Shown piece by piece: positions 17,537-26,519 of a stretch of 64,000 bases of DNA. Position 1 is the stretch's first letter; every line of letters starts with the position of its first letter. Under the pieces are notes generated by a model. The model worked only from the letters and a program-made list of their open reading frames with translations. It was not told the DNA's origin and did no database searches. A program made the translations under genes and the position numbers. The stretch is from Sorangium aterium (GTDB lineage Bacteria; Myxococcota_A; Polyangia; Polyangiales; Polyangiaceae): contig NZ_JAQNDK010000004.1 of the NCBI RefSeq assembly GCF_028368935.1, forward strand, positions 1,240,001-1,304,000. The letters are read 5' to 3'.

Positions 17537-18439
17537 GTGACCACCGCCGTCCTCCTCAGCTGCCACGGCACCGTCGAGCGGCTCGACGATCTGCCCGCAT
17601 TCGTCACCAACATCCGCCGCGGCAGGCCGGCCCCGCCAGAGGTGATCGACGAGGTCCGCCGCCGCTTCCAGGCGATCGGCGGCTCGCCGCTCATGCGCAT
17701 CACGCAAGCCCAGGCGGACGCGCTCGCCGCGAGGCTCGGTCTCCCGGTCGCCATTGCCGGGCGCCTCTGGCACCCGTATCCGGCCGAGGTGCTCGGCGCG
17801 CTCCACCGCAGCGGCGTGAGGCGCGTCGTCTCGCTGCCGCTCGCGCCGCAGTCCGTCGACGTCTACCACGCCGTCGTCCGCGACGCGGCCGCCGAGCAGG
17901 GCGGCATGGAGGTCCGGTGCGTGCCCGCGTGGGGGCTCGATCCGGCGCTGATCGACGCCTTCGTCGAGGTGATCGACGAGGCGCTCGCGCGCGCCCCCGA
18001 GGAGAGCCGGGCGAAGACGGCGGTGATCCTCTCGGCCCACAGCCTCCCGCAGCGGATCATCGCCGCCGGAGATCCGTACGAGCGCCAGTTCCGCGCGATG
18101 GCCGCCGAGGTGGAGCGCCGCATCGCCCCTCGCAGGAACCCGGTGCTCGTCGCCTTCCAGAGCCAGGGCATGACCGGCGACGCCTGGCTCGGTCCGGATC
18201 TGCGGTCGACGTTCGATGGCCTCGCCGCGCGCGGCGTGCGGGAGGCGCTGATCGCGCCGATCGGCTTCGTCGCGGATCACGTCGAGACCCTCTACGATCT
18301 CGACGTGGAGGCGCAGGTATTCGCCCGTGAGGCGGGCCTCGCGCGGCTCTCCCGGGCGCCGGCCGTGAACACGCGGCCGCGCTTCATCGACGCCCTGGAG
18401 GCGCTCGTCCGGCGCGAGCTCGCGCAGGCCGCGCCGTAG
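17537..18439 (+). CDS. hemH: Ferrochelatase-family protein (HemH)
   Basis: A 300-residue protein of the chelatase fold that inserts Fe2+ into a porphyrin in the last steps of haem synthesis. Recognisable segments are the N-terminal AVLLSCHGTVERLDDLPAFV, the active-site stretch VILSAHSLPQRI with the metal-binding His, and the C-terminal LIAPIGFVADHVETLYDLD that supplies the catalytic Glu. The N-terminus is less canonical than in most ferrochelatases (CHGTVE instead of a LxGxP pattern). The start is a GTG at 17537. No other haem genes are nearby. Confidence 0.85.
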   Translation: MTTAVLLSCHGTVERLDDLPAFVTNIRRGRPAPPEVIDEVRRRFQAIGGSPLMRITQAQADALAARLGLPVAIAGRLWHPYPAEVLGALHRSGVRRVVSLPLAPQSVDVYHAVVRDAAAEQGGMEVRCVPAWGLDPALIDAFVEVIDEALARAPEESRAKTAVILSAHSLPQRIIAAGDPYERQFRAMAAEVERRIAPRRNPVLVAFQSQGMTGDAWLGPDLRSTFDGLAARGVREALIAPIGFVADHVETLYDLDVEAQVFAREAGLARLSRAPAVNTRPRFIDALEALVRRELAQAAP

Positions 18440-18455
18440 GCGGCGCAGCGCCGGC

Positions 18456-19271
18456 TCAGCGCTCGCTGACGCGGCGCTTGCGCGGGAGCCTCGACACGGT
18501 CGCGCGGAGGAGCCACGGGGCGTGCCTCGAGAGCGACACCCCGAGCTTGCCGTGGGCGGTGACGATCACCTCGGCGCGCCGCGCGACGATGCCGTCCATG
18601 ATCTGTCGCGCCGCCGTCTGCGCCGGCATGACGAGCCAGCGCGGCACGGGATCCTGGGCGCCCTCGTGCCGGTTGCCCGCGTTGTCGATCTGGCGGATCT
18701 CGCTCGCCACGTACCCCGGCGCGACGTGCGTGACCGCGACGCCGTCGGCGTGGAGCTCCGCGCGCAGCGTCTCGGCGAGGGCGCGCACCGCGAACTTGCT
18801 CATCGTGTAGGCGCCCACCGCGGGGACCGCGAGGTAGCCCATCACGCTGCCGACGAGCGCGACGCCGCCGCGCGATCGCTTGAGCTCCGGCAGCGCGGCC
18901 TTCACGGTGCGCAGCGCGCCGAAGACGTTGGTCTCGAGCTGCCGGCGGAAATCGTCGAGCGCGAGATCCTCGACGCGTCCCGCCACGCCGAACCCGGCGT
19001 TCGCGATGGCGATGTCGAGCCCCCCGAACGCCTCGCTCGCCTGCGCGACGGCGCGCTCCACGTCGCCGTCGCGCGTGACGTCGCACGGGGTCGCGAGCGC
19101 CTCGCCGCCGGACCGCCGGATCTCCGTCGCGAGCGCCTCGAGCCGCTCGGCCCGCCGCGCCGCGAGGACGACCCGGCCGCCGCGCCGGGCGACCTCCCGG
19201 GCGAGGGCCTCGCCGATCCCCGACGACGCGCCCGTGATGAGAACGACCCGACCGGCGAGCTTGCTTGCCAT
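18456..19271 (-). CDS. Short-chain dehydrogenase/reductase
   Basis: A classical SDR of 271 residues with Rossmann motif TGASSGIG (13-20), the NAG motif (ANAGFGV) and the catalytic Ser142, Tyr155 and Lys159 (AYTMSKF). The Arg-Arg after the second strand (LAARRAE) suggests preference for NADP(H). The substrate is unknown. ATG 19271 was chosen because it starts directly at the Rossmann fold (MASKLAGRVVLITG). It is convergent with hemH, separated by only 16 bases. Confidence 0.88.
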   Translation of the reverse strand: MASKLAGRVVLITGASSGIGEALAREVARRGGRVVLAARRAERLEALATEIRRSGGEALATPCDVTRDGDVERAVAQASEAFGGLDIAIANAGFGVAGRVEDLALDDFRRQLETNVFGALRTVKAALPELKRSRGGVALVGSVMGYLAVPAVGAYTMSKFAVRALAETLRAELHADGVAVTHVAPGYVASEIRQIDNAGNRHEGAQDPVPRWLVMPAQTAARQIMDGIVARRAEVIVTAHGKLGVSLSRHAPWLLRATVSRLPRKRRVSER

Positions 19272-19411
19272 GGACGCCCGCATACCACGATCGCGGGACC
19301 TCGCGCTCTGGCGCGCGCTAGCGCGGTCGCTCATGCTCGGCCTCTCGCCGCTCGGTCGCGCCGGCGGCGTCGGTTACGATGGCCTCTCCCGGCTCGACCG
19401 GGCGCCGCGTC

Positions 19412-19475
19412 TCAGCGTAGGTTTGCGTTCGTTTTGCGTAGGTCTGCGTTCGTCTGCGTTCGTTCGCGTGCGGTT
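19412..19475. repeat. Short imperfect TGCGTTCG-type direct repeats
   Basis: The stretch contains five TGCGT words (TGCGTTCG three times, TGCGTAGG, and a partial copy), repeating every 9-18 bases, and is visibly T-richer than its surroundings. It lies in the 248-base gap between the divergent SDR gene and the large TPR gene, so it may be part of their control region. Confidence 0.45.
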
Positions 19476-19519
19476 GTGCACGATGACGAACGGTCGCGCA
19501 TCGTTGCGCACGGGGTGAC

Positions 19520-22333
19520 ATGCGAAGCCACTCGATCCGCCGCTCTCTTGCCGCTCTCCTCGTCGCCGCCGCCTGCGCGGCCCCCGCTCCCGCCTCCGGC
19601 GAGCCGCCCCCCTCGCTTTCGCGCGTGGAGGCGCTCCTCGCGCAGGGCGACTATGCGGAGGCCGAGAAGGTCGTCCTCAGCCTCCAGGGCGGGAAGGAGC
19701 GCGCCGCGGCGCTGCTCGCGAAGGCGCGGATCGAGCTGCTCACGGGTCGCTACGACGACGCGGTGAAGACGGCGAAGGCCGCCGCCGCGCTCGGCAAGGA
19801 GGCGCGGATCGCCGCCGCGCCGCTTCGGGCCGAGGCGCTCGCGCGCCGCGGGAAGATGGCCGAGGCGATCGCGGCGGTGCGCGAGGTGGAGCGGGAGGAC
19901 GACGCCCGCCGCGCGCGGCTCATGCTCGGCGAGCTCCTGATCGAGTCGGGCAAGCGGGGCGAGGCGCGCGCGCCGCTGATGACGATCATCGACGACTACA
20001 ACGACGACAAGATCACCGCGAGCGACGCGGAGGGGCTGTCGCTGGTCGGGCGCGCGGCGCACCTGCTCCGGAGCGCGCGCGACGCGAACGACGCGTTCAA
20101 CGCGGCCGAGAAGGTGGGCGGCAAGCAGCGGGTCGAGACGTTGCTCTGGCGGGCCGAGCTGTTCCTCGACAAATACGACCCCGGCCACGCCGGGCAGGTC
20201 GTGAAGGAGGCGCTCAAGCTCGCCCCGAAGGATCCGTTTTCCCGCGTCGCCATGGCGCGCGTCAAGCTCGAGAGCGCGATGGACTTCGGCGGCGCCGACA
20301 GCGAGGTCGCGCAGGCGCTCTCCGTGAATCCGAACCTCGCCGAGGCCTACTTCGTCCGCGCCGGGCTCGCGCTCCGCGACATGGACATCGACGCCGCGGA
20401 CGCTGCAGCCGACCGCGGGCTCAAGGTGAACCCGAACGACCTCGAGCTGCTCTCGATCAAGGCGGCGGGCCGCTTCCTCGCCGACGACGCGGCCGGCTTC
20501 GAGGCCATCAAGGCGAAGGTGCTCGGCCTGAACCCGGGGTTCTCGCGGTTCTTCCAGATCGTCGGCGAGTTCGCGGAGTGGGAGCACCGCTACGACGACA
20601 TCGTCAAGATGATGGCGGAGGCGACGCAGGTCGATCCGGACGACGCGAAGGCGCACGCCACGCTCGGCCTGAACCTGATCCGCGCCGGCGACGAGAAGAG
20701 CGGCGTGCTCTCGCTGCAGAAGGCGTGGGACAAGGACCGCTTCAACGTGCGGGTCTTCAATACGCTGAACCTCTACGAGAAGGACATCGCGACGCAGTAC
20801 GTGACCGTCGAGGGGCAGACGTTCCGCGTCCGCTACCACAAGCAGGAGCGGGCGATCCTCGAGCGGTACGTGCCGCGCATGCTCGAGGAGGCGTGGGGCT
20901 CGATGGTGAAGCGGTACGGCTTCACGCCGAAGGTCCCGGTCTCGATCGAGCTCTACGCGTCGACGGAGAACTTCAGCGTCAGGACGAGCGGCCTGCCCAA
21001 CGTGGGCATCCAGGGCGTCTGCTTCGGCCAGACGCTCGCGGCGCTGAGCCCGGCGGCGGGGGAGTTCAACTGGGGGAACGTGCTGTGGCACGAGCTCGGG
21101 CACGTCTTCGCGATCCAGCTCTCGAAGAACCACGTCCCGCGCTGGTTCACCGAGGGGCTCAGCGAGTACGAGACGATCGTGCGGCGGCCCGAGTGGCACC
21201 GCGAGGAAGATCCGGCGCTGTTCGCCGCCCTGAAGGGCGGGAGGATCCCGGCGGTCGACGGGTTCAACCGGGCGTTCACGCACGTCGACAACATCGAGGA
21301 CGTGACGATGGCCTACTTTGCGGCGAGCCAGATCGTGGTCTTCATGGCGGGCGAGTTCGGCTTCCCGAAGGTGGTCTCGATGCTGCCCCGGTGGGCCGCG
21401 GGCAAGCGGACGCAGGAGGTGGTGAAGGAGTCGCTCGGGATCAGCGCGGAGGAGCTCGATCGGCGCTTCCGCGCGTGGCTGAAGCCCCGGCTCGAGCGCT
21501 ACGAGAAGCAGTACGTCCCGGATCTGCACGCGCCGCCGCTCGACGAGGCGCGCAAGGCGGCGGCGCGCGCTCCGAAGGACGCGAAGCGGCTCGTCGAGCT
21601 CGCGCTCGCGCTGTTCGAGGACGGGCAGCGCCAGGAGGGCGAGGCGGTGCTCGCCGAGGCGCTCCGGGTCGACCCGAAGCAGCCTGACGCGACCTACCTC
21701 AAGGTGCGGGCGGCCTTCGCCGAGAAGAAGCCCGACGAGGCGGCGAGGCTCTTGAGCAAGATGATCGCCGACGGGAACGACGGCTACGTCGTGCGGATGA
21801 AGCTCGCTGATCTCGCCGAGCTGAAGAAGGACGCGGCGAAGATGAAGGCGAACCTCGAGGCGGCGTCGCGCCAGGATCCCACGCAGGCCGAGCCGCTCCA
21901 GGGGCTGTACGACCTCGCGCATCGGCAGAAGGACGCTGCGGGCGAGCTCTCGGCGCTTCGCCGGCTCGCGCTCCTCGATCAGCACGATCGCCGTGTCTGG
22001 CGGCGGCTGCTCCGGCTGCTCGTGGAGCGCGGCGCGTGGGAGGAGGCGCGCAAGGTCGGCGAGGGCGCGATCTTCGTCGACGTGGCGAACCCGGAGATCC
22101 ACCGGCTCTATGCGCGGGCGCTGGCGCGCACGGGGCGGCACGTGTCGGCGATCTACGAGCTGAACAGCGCGCTCCTAGCCGGGTCGAAGCCGGGGGATGC
22201 GGCGGAGATCTACGGGGAGCTCGCCAAGGCGTACGCGAAGATGAAGCGGGACGACTACGCGAAGCAGGCGCTCGAGTACCAGAAGGCGATGAGGGGCGCG
22301 TCACCGCCTGCGCCGCGGGCGATGCCGGATTGA
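19520..22333 (+). CDS. Large secreted TPR protein with HExxH (peptidase MA-like) domain
   Basis: A 937-residue protein with a signal peptide (SLAALLVAAACAAPAPASG). TPR-like helical repeats fill about residues 35-410. A gluzincin domain follows with His524-Glu-Leu-Gly-His528 (WHELGHVF) and a downstream TEGLSEYE that supplies the third zinc ligand near residue 545. This is the pattern of peptidase MA-like proteins. More TPRs fill the C-terminal third (for example REWHYE-like helices and the AEIYGELAKAYAKMKRDDYA stretch). It probably works in the periplasm; the substrate is unknown. No downstream operon partner is seen. Confidence 0.8.
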   Translation: MRSHSIRRSLAALLVAAACAAPAPASGEPPPSLSRVEALLAQGDYAEAEKVVLSLQGGKERAAALLAKARIELLTGRYDDAVKTAKAAAALGKEARIAAAPLRAEALARRGKMAEAIAAVREVEREDDARRARLMLGELLIESGKRGEARAPLMTIIDDYNDDKITASDAEGLSLVGRAAHLLRSARDANDAFNAAEKVGGKQRVETLLWRAELFLDKYDPGHAGQVVKEALKLAPKDPFSRVAMARVKLESAMDFGGADSEVAQALSVNPNLAEAYFVRAGLALRDMDIDAADAAADRGLKVNPNDLELLSIKAAGRFLADDAAGFEAIKAKVLGLNPGFSRFFQIVGEFAEWEHRYDDIVKMMAEATQVDPDDAKAHATLGLNLIRAGDEKSGVLSLQKAWDKDRFNVRVFNTLNLYEKDIATQYVTVEGQTFRVRYHKQERAILERYVPRMLEEAWGSMVKRYGFTPKVPVSIELYASTENFSVRTSGLPNVGIQGVCFGQTLAALSPAAGEFNWGNVLWHELGHVFAIQLSKNHVPRWFTEGLSEYETIVRRPEWHREEDPALFAALKGGRIPAVDGFNRAFTHVDNIEDVTMAYFAASQIVVFMAGEFGFPKVVSMLPRWAAGKRTQEVVKESLGISAEELDRRFRAWLKPRLERYEKQYVPDLHAPPLDEARKAAARAPKDAKRLVELALALFEDGQRQEGEAVLAEALRVDPKQPDATYLKVRAAFAEKKPDEAARLLSKMIADGNDGYVVRMKLADLAELKKDAAKMKANLEAASRQDPTQAEPLQGLYDLAHRQKDAAGELSALRRLALLDQHDRRVWRRLLRLLVERGAWEEARKVGEGAIFVDVANPEIHRLYARALARTGRHVSAIYELNSALLAGSKPGDAAEIYGELAKAYAKMKRDDYAKQALEYQKAMRGASPPAPRAMPD

Positions 22334-22399
22334 GGTTCGGGGCTCGGGGCTCGGGGCGAGGTGTGAGCGGGGAAGGGAGGGCGGAGATCCCGGCTGCAC

Positions 22400-22647
22400 G
22401 CGCCGGAGGGGGTCTCCGCGCGGCAGGGCGCGGGTGGGCGCTCGGCCATCCGCCGAGGCGGGAGCGCGGAGCTTGCGCATGGACCACCGCCCGGCATGTC
22501 TCCCTTCGGGCCTTGCCACCTGGGACGTTTCGTCGCGCGCCACACAAGGCGCGCCTGAGACGTGGAGCCCTCCGGGACCTTATGGCACCTCGGTCGGTGC
22601 TCGCCGCGCCCACCCGCGCCCTGCCGCGCGGAGACCCCCTCCGGCGC
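22400..22647 (+). mobile_element. MITE-like element, copy A (248 bp, perfect terminal inverted repeats)
   Basis: Bases 22400-22441 are the exact reverse complement of 22606-22647 (42 bp, no mismatch). The core between them is nearly identical to copy B at 26520-26765, in opposite orientation. Inside the core are further hairpins: GCGCGCC (22535-22541) with GGCGCGC (22548-22554), and GCACC (22585-22589) with GGTGC (22596-22600). There is no transposase gene inside, and I see no target-site duplication. It fits a non-autonomous miniature element or a highly structured RNA. Confidence 0.75.
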
Positions 22648-22721
22648 TCGCGTGGTGCCAGGTCAAACCGCCGCGCGCTGGACCTGAAGGCTCGTGGCCC
22701 CGTGCCAGCAGGCGCTGGTTG

Positions 22722-24620
22722 CTACGGGCGAGCGCGACGCCACTGCCGCCGGAGCTTTCGTCTCCGGCGGCGCACCTGACGCGCCTGGCGATGCTTGCCT
22801 TGCTGCGCCAGCGTCAACGCCAGCAGCTCGAAGGCCGAGTCGACCAGCGAACGGATGCTGAGATCATCCGGGACAACTGCAGCATAACGCTCCCCTAGCC
22901 GGATCGCGCGCTTGAGGAACCCGGCGGCTTGGCGCGCCCATCGTGTCGCTGAAGAGCGAGGACCATCACTGGCCGCACCCGCCGCGCGAGCACCGCCATG
23001 GGATGCGAACCACTTCAGCCCCAGTTGCACGTGCAGGGGAACGAGCAGCCGAGCAGCCTGCATTTGAGCAGAGTGCAGTGGGAGGTTTCTCGCATGATTC
23101 CAGGCGCTTAAGAGCGCTGCGGTTGCGCCGTTAAGATCACCTTGCTGTAAGAAGGCATCGGTCTGACGGCCGTATCCGAGCGCAACCCGCCAGCTGTGAG
23201 ATAGATCGTCAGGGTGCTCCGCGAGAAGGCGGAGCGCGCTGGTTGTGCTTCGCTGCGCCCATTCCAGCGCTGCGGTGGGGTCTCTTTGCGCGGATGCGAT
23301 GGCCGAGCGCTGCGCCAGCAGGCGCCAGCGTACAAATGACCATCGCTCGCCTCCGTCGTCATCGGAGAGCTGCAGCGCGATCTGCAGAGCGGCATCGCAA
23401 GCTTCTCCTGCCTTGGCAAGGTCACCTCGCGCCCTGAGCGTCGTGCTCAATTCATAGTGGTATTCCAGCAACTCGACCTGCCAGCGCGCTTCGGTGGGAT
23501 GCTCCGTCGCCCTTCGCTGTACAAGCCCGAGGCCCTCGTGCAACATCTGCTCTGCTGCCGCGTGATCGCCTCTGGTCGAGATGAGGGCGGCGATCTGCCG
23601 GCGCACGATGCTCGTCCTGAGCTGCGTGTCCTGATCCGTTGGATCGACCCTGGCCAGTGTCGCTAGTGCATCGAGTTGCTCGCGGAAGGCAGCTTCGGCC
23701 GAACGAAGATCGCCTTGTGTCGCCAGCACCTGCCCACGAAGTCCGAGCACTCTGTCCAGCATGCCCAGCCCGGCCGCAGTTGCAGCGGCGTCTTCCCGTC
23801 GGAGAGCGCACAGCACGCCGTCCAGACGATGAAGCGATAGCTCCAGCCTTCCTTGCTCCCATGCGATAAGGCCGTGTAACGCGTTCAGGAGAAGTTCATC
23901 GATGGGGTGTGAAGCACCGCCGCCATGCTCGCGGGCGAGGGTGTGTGCGCAGCGCTCTGCCTCCTCGACACGCCCTGCCATGAACAGACCCCAGGCTGCA
24001 GCCTCCAGAGCTCGTCGGCGCGCGCCCTTCGCGTTCGGGCTTGTGGCTGCCTCCAGGCGCTCGGCCCTCTTGAGCTCGCGATCTGGATCGGCCAGCACCG
24101 CAAAAGAGATCATGGATGTCCGCATCGGCGCCCGCCATTCCGGCACCCTCGGCGCACTCACCTCCGCGGATGTGCCCGGCTCCGCGATGAAGGCGCGGAT
24201 CGAGAACAGATCTGGCGCGAGATCACGCAGCAGCCGCTTCAGCGACTCGCGCCCCTCGACGATGACGCCCCCGTCGAGCCGCTTGCGATACGCCTCGCGC
24301 CGCTCGTTCATCGCCAGGAAGAGCTGCGACGCCGCGCCGGCCCACTCCTCGATGAGCCCTCCTGGTCCGTCGGTCCGGATCCAGTGGATCCCCGGCTCGG
24401 TCTCACCGGCGAGTTCGACGGCCAGCCTGGCGAGGCTGTGTGGCGGCGGCGCGTGCACGAAGAACGGCTTGCCCTGCTCGCGGCACCAGCGCTCCGCCTG
24501 GTCGCGCAGCCGCGCCCGTGGGCGGGCGTCGTCGCCGACGACGAGCGCGAACCAGAAGCCGATCTGGTTCTCGAGGTGGAAGCTGAGCCGGCTCCAGGCC
24601 TCCGCCTCGTCTGCGGTCAT
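22722..24620 (-). CDS. TPR protein with inactive-STAND-like N-terminal domain, partner of the adjacent ATPase
   Basis: A 632-residue protein. The N-terminal ~190 residues (HLENQIGFWFALVVGDD, then LFLAMNERREAYRKRL, then APDLFSIRAFIAEPG) recall NTPase-like domains that have lost their P-loop, found in some STAND-type conflict proteins. No Walker A is present. From about residue 210 the protein is TPR-like (AWGLFMAGRVEEAERCAHTL, GQVLATQGDLRSAEAAFREQ). The start overlaps the upstream ATPase stop (ATGA), so the two are co-translated. The 3' part has visibly lower GC and weaker codon bias than neighbouring genes, suggesting transfer. The exact function is unknown. Confidence 0.65.
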   Translation of the reverse strand: MTADEAEAWSRLSFHLENQIGFWFALVVGDDARPRARLRDQAERWCREQGKPFFVHAPPPHSLARLAVELAGETEPGIHWIRTDGPGGLIEEWAGAASQLFLAMNERREAYRKRLDGGVIVEGRESLKRLLRDLAPDLFSIRAFIAEPGTSAEVSAPRVPEWRAPMRTSMISFAVLADPDRELKRAERLEAATSPNAKGARRRALEAAAWGLFMAGRVEEAERCAHTLAREHGGGASHPIDELLLNALHGLIAWEQGRLELSLHRLDGVLCALRREDAAATAAGLGMLDRVLGLRGQVLATQGDLRSAEAAFREQLDALATLARVDPTDQDTQLRTSIVRRQIAALISTRGDHAAAEQMLHEGLGLVQRRATEHPTEARWQVELLEYHYELSTTLRARGDLAKAGEACDAALQIALQLSDDDGGERWSFVRWRLLAQRSAIASAQRDPTAALEWAQRSTTSALRLLAEHPDDLSHSWRVALGYGRQTDAFLQQGDLNGATAALLSAWNHARNLPLHSAQMQAARLLVPLHVQLGLKWFASHGGARAAGAASDGPRSSATRWARQAAGFLKRAIRLGERYAAVVPDDLSIRSLVDSAFELLALTLAQQGKHRQARQVRRRRRKLRRQWRRARP

Positions 24621-25894
24621 GCGCTGCGCACGACGTCGCGTATGAGGGGGTGCACGTCGTACCAGAAGTCGTCGTTCAGGTAGCAAAGGAGGATCCCCGA
24701 ATCGAGGAAGCGGAGCACGTGCTCCCGCTCCTCCCCGCGGATCTCCTTCAGGCTCTTGTCAGCCGCGATGCGGCCGAGCACCTCGATCTCGTCCTTGTAG
24801 AGCGGCAAGTACGCCCGCTGCGCGATGGCGACGATCTTCTCCGCGGCGCTCTCCTGTACCCCGAGCCCTGCCAGATGGACGGCCTCGAGGAGCATGTTGA
24901 GGAGGTCGCGCAGGTGTCCTCCCGACGCGAAGATGAGGCGCTCGAGCGCCTGATCGTCCGGAATGATCCTCCGCCAGTCTCCCCGCCGCTCGACGAGGCG
25001 GATGATCCGGTCAACCACGTCCGTGCGCTCGCCGTTCCGTCGCTTCACCTGGTAGGCAGGCCACGCCTGCACCGCGCCGTTCATGAACTGGGCGGCGAGG
25101 TTGTTGGCTTCCAGGAAGAGGAACGCGGGGACGCTCAGCACCATGTGCGTCTCCGGCAGGCTGATGCGGCTGGCGTGCGTCAAGAAGAGCTCCTCGACGC
25201 TGCGGCGAACCTCGTCGCTCGTCTCCCCCGTGCCCCGGAGGTGCTCGAGCGAGTCCAGAATCACGACGAGGCGAACCTCGCGCCCGGCGCGCGCGCGGAG
25301 GGCGTCCAGGATCTCGTCATGGTAAGCGCGGATCTGCGCCGTGAGCTCCGCGAGCCGCCCCGAGAGCTGATCGCGGACCTGCCCGCGGAACCCTGGGTCG
25401 CCCCGCAAGGCGAGCTTGACGTTGGCGACCCCGGCGTTCGCCGTGACCTCGCTCGGCATCTTCGGCAGGAGGCCGCGCAGGCGCTCCACGAAGCTCTTCT
25501 CGAGGCCCTTCTCCTTGCCGAGGAGCCGCTCGCTGGTGAGCTGCTCGCTGATGGCGCCGGCCAGGATGAGAAGGAACTCCCGGATGTCGACCGGCGAGTG
25601 CATGTCGATGAAGTCGTCGAGGTCGACACGGATGACGTGGAAGTCGTGCTCCCAGAGCATCTTCTCCAGCCGGGAGAGCTCCGTCGTCTTGCCCGTCCCC
25701 CGGAAGCCCGCGACCAGCTGGACGCTCTCGACCTCGCTGAAGTCGATTGTGTCGAACAGCCGCTTCACCGGATCGTGCCGCTCGTCATGGAGCGGCTCGT
25801 ACAGCTTGCGGTCCTCCTCATCCATGAGGTTGAGCGGCCTGTCGCGCAGCGCCCGGAAGAGCGCGCGCTGGATGCTGCGATCGATCGCTTGCAT
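24617..25894 (-). CDS. P-loop ATPase (AAA/STAND-like), first gene of accessory pair
   Basis: A 425-residue NTPase. Walker A is GFRGTGKTTELSRLE (near residue 65), Walker B is RLVVILDSLEHLRG, and a sensor-like stretch LPETHMVLSVPAF follows. A helical C-terminal part ends in a winged-helix-like segment (HVLRFLDSGILLCYLNDDFW). This resembles archaeal/STAND-type ATPases more than replication or protease AAA+. ATG 25894 was preferred over 25951 because the family-like sequence starts there. It is followed by the TPR gene with a four-base overlap, and its upstream region carries a 42-bp repeat array. A role in defence or signalling is inference. Confidence 0.7.
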   Translation of the reverse strand: MQAIDRSIQRALFRALRDRPLNLMDEEDRKLYEPLHDERHDPVKRLFDTIDFSEVESVQLVAGFRGTGKTTELSRLEKMLWEHDFHVIRVDLDDFIDMHSPVDIREFLLILAGAISEQLTSERLLGKEKGLEKSFVERLRGLLPKMPSEVTANAGVANVKLALRGDPGFRGQVRDQLSGRLAELTAQIRAYHDEILDALRARAGREVRLVVILDSLEHLRGTGETSDEVRRSVEELFLTHASRISLPETHMVLSVPAFLFLEANNLAAQFMNGAVQAWPAYQVKRRNGERTDVVDRIIRLVERRGDWRRIIPDDQALERLIFASGGHLRDLLNMLLEAVHLAGLGVQESAAEKIVAIAQRAYLPLYKDEIEVLGRIAADKSLKEIRGEEREHVLRFLDSGILLCYLNDDFWYDVHPLIRDVVRSA

Positions 25895-26118
25895 GGGCGG
25901 ACCCGCGGACCCTAGCACCGCGCGCTCAGGGGGCGCAGCACCGACCGTCATCCCATGGGTTGGGGAAATCCTGCGCTCGGCCGACGCGCCGTCATCCGAG
26001 GGCGGTCGCCCCGGCTTCGCGACGGGATCCGCGTCACGTCACTCGGCGTCCACCAGTCGTGCGGGCGAAGCTGCGCTCCCTCCTCATTCCGTCCGCTGTG
26101 CGAGCCTCGCCCTCCGGC

Positions 26119-26426
26119 GAACCGGAAACGGTTAGGAGGAGGCAGCTGGGAGCCCTCGGCGAACCGGAAACGGTTAGGAGGAGGCAGCTGGGAGCCTTCG
26201 GCGGACCGGAAACGGTTCGGAGGAAGCAGCCGGGAGCCGCCGTTGACCCGGAGACGGTTAGGAGGAGGCAGCTGGGAGCCTTCGGCGGACCGGAGATGGT
26301 TCGGAGGAAGCAGCCGGGAGCCGCCGTTGGACCGGAGATGGTTCGGAGGAAGCAGCCGGGAGCCGCCGTTGGACCGGAGACGGTTCGGAGGAAGCAGCCG
26401 GGAGCCGCCGTTGAACCGGACATGGT
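26119..26426. repeat. Tandem array of seven 42-bp repeats plus a partial eighth
   Basis: Units begin at 26119, 26161, 26203, 26245, 26287, 26329 and 26371, each exactly 42 bp, with a partial unit from 26413. Two unit types occur. One has GGTTAGGAGGAGGCAGCTGG, the other GGTTCGGAGGAAGCAGCCGG; the order is a a b a b b b. There are no spacers, so it is not a CRISPR. Because 42 is a multiple of three, all six frames run open through it, which creates spurious ORFs with 14-residue repeats. It lies upstream of the ATPase gene. Confidence 0.9.
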
Positions 26427-26519
26427 CGCCAGTGCCTCCTTCTCGATCGCACAGCCGTGCCCCTTGCGGTCCTGGCCAAGCGTCTCACCTCCATCTCGCC
26501 CCATATCCCCACTCCCGTA

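Noticed and set aside
22434-22898. Small protein inside the inverted-repeat element
   Set aside because: The frame owes its length to GC-rich repeats, lacks a ribosome-binding site, and is matched by open frames on the other strand and in the other copy.
26119-26426. CRISPR array
   Set aside because: The repeats are directly adjacent with no spacers, and no cas gene is in the window.
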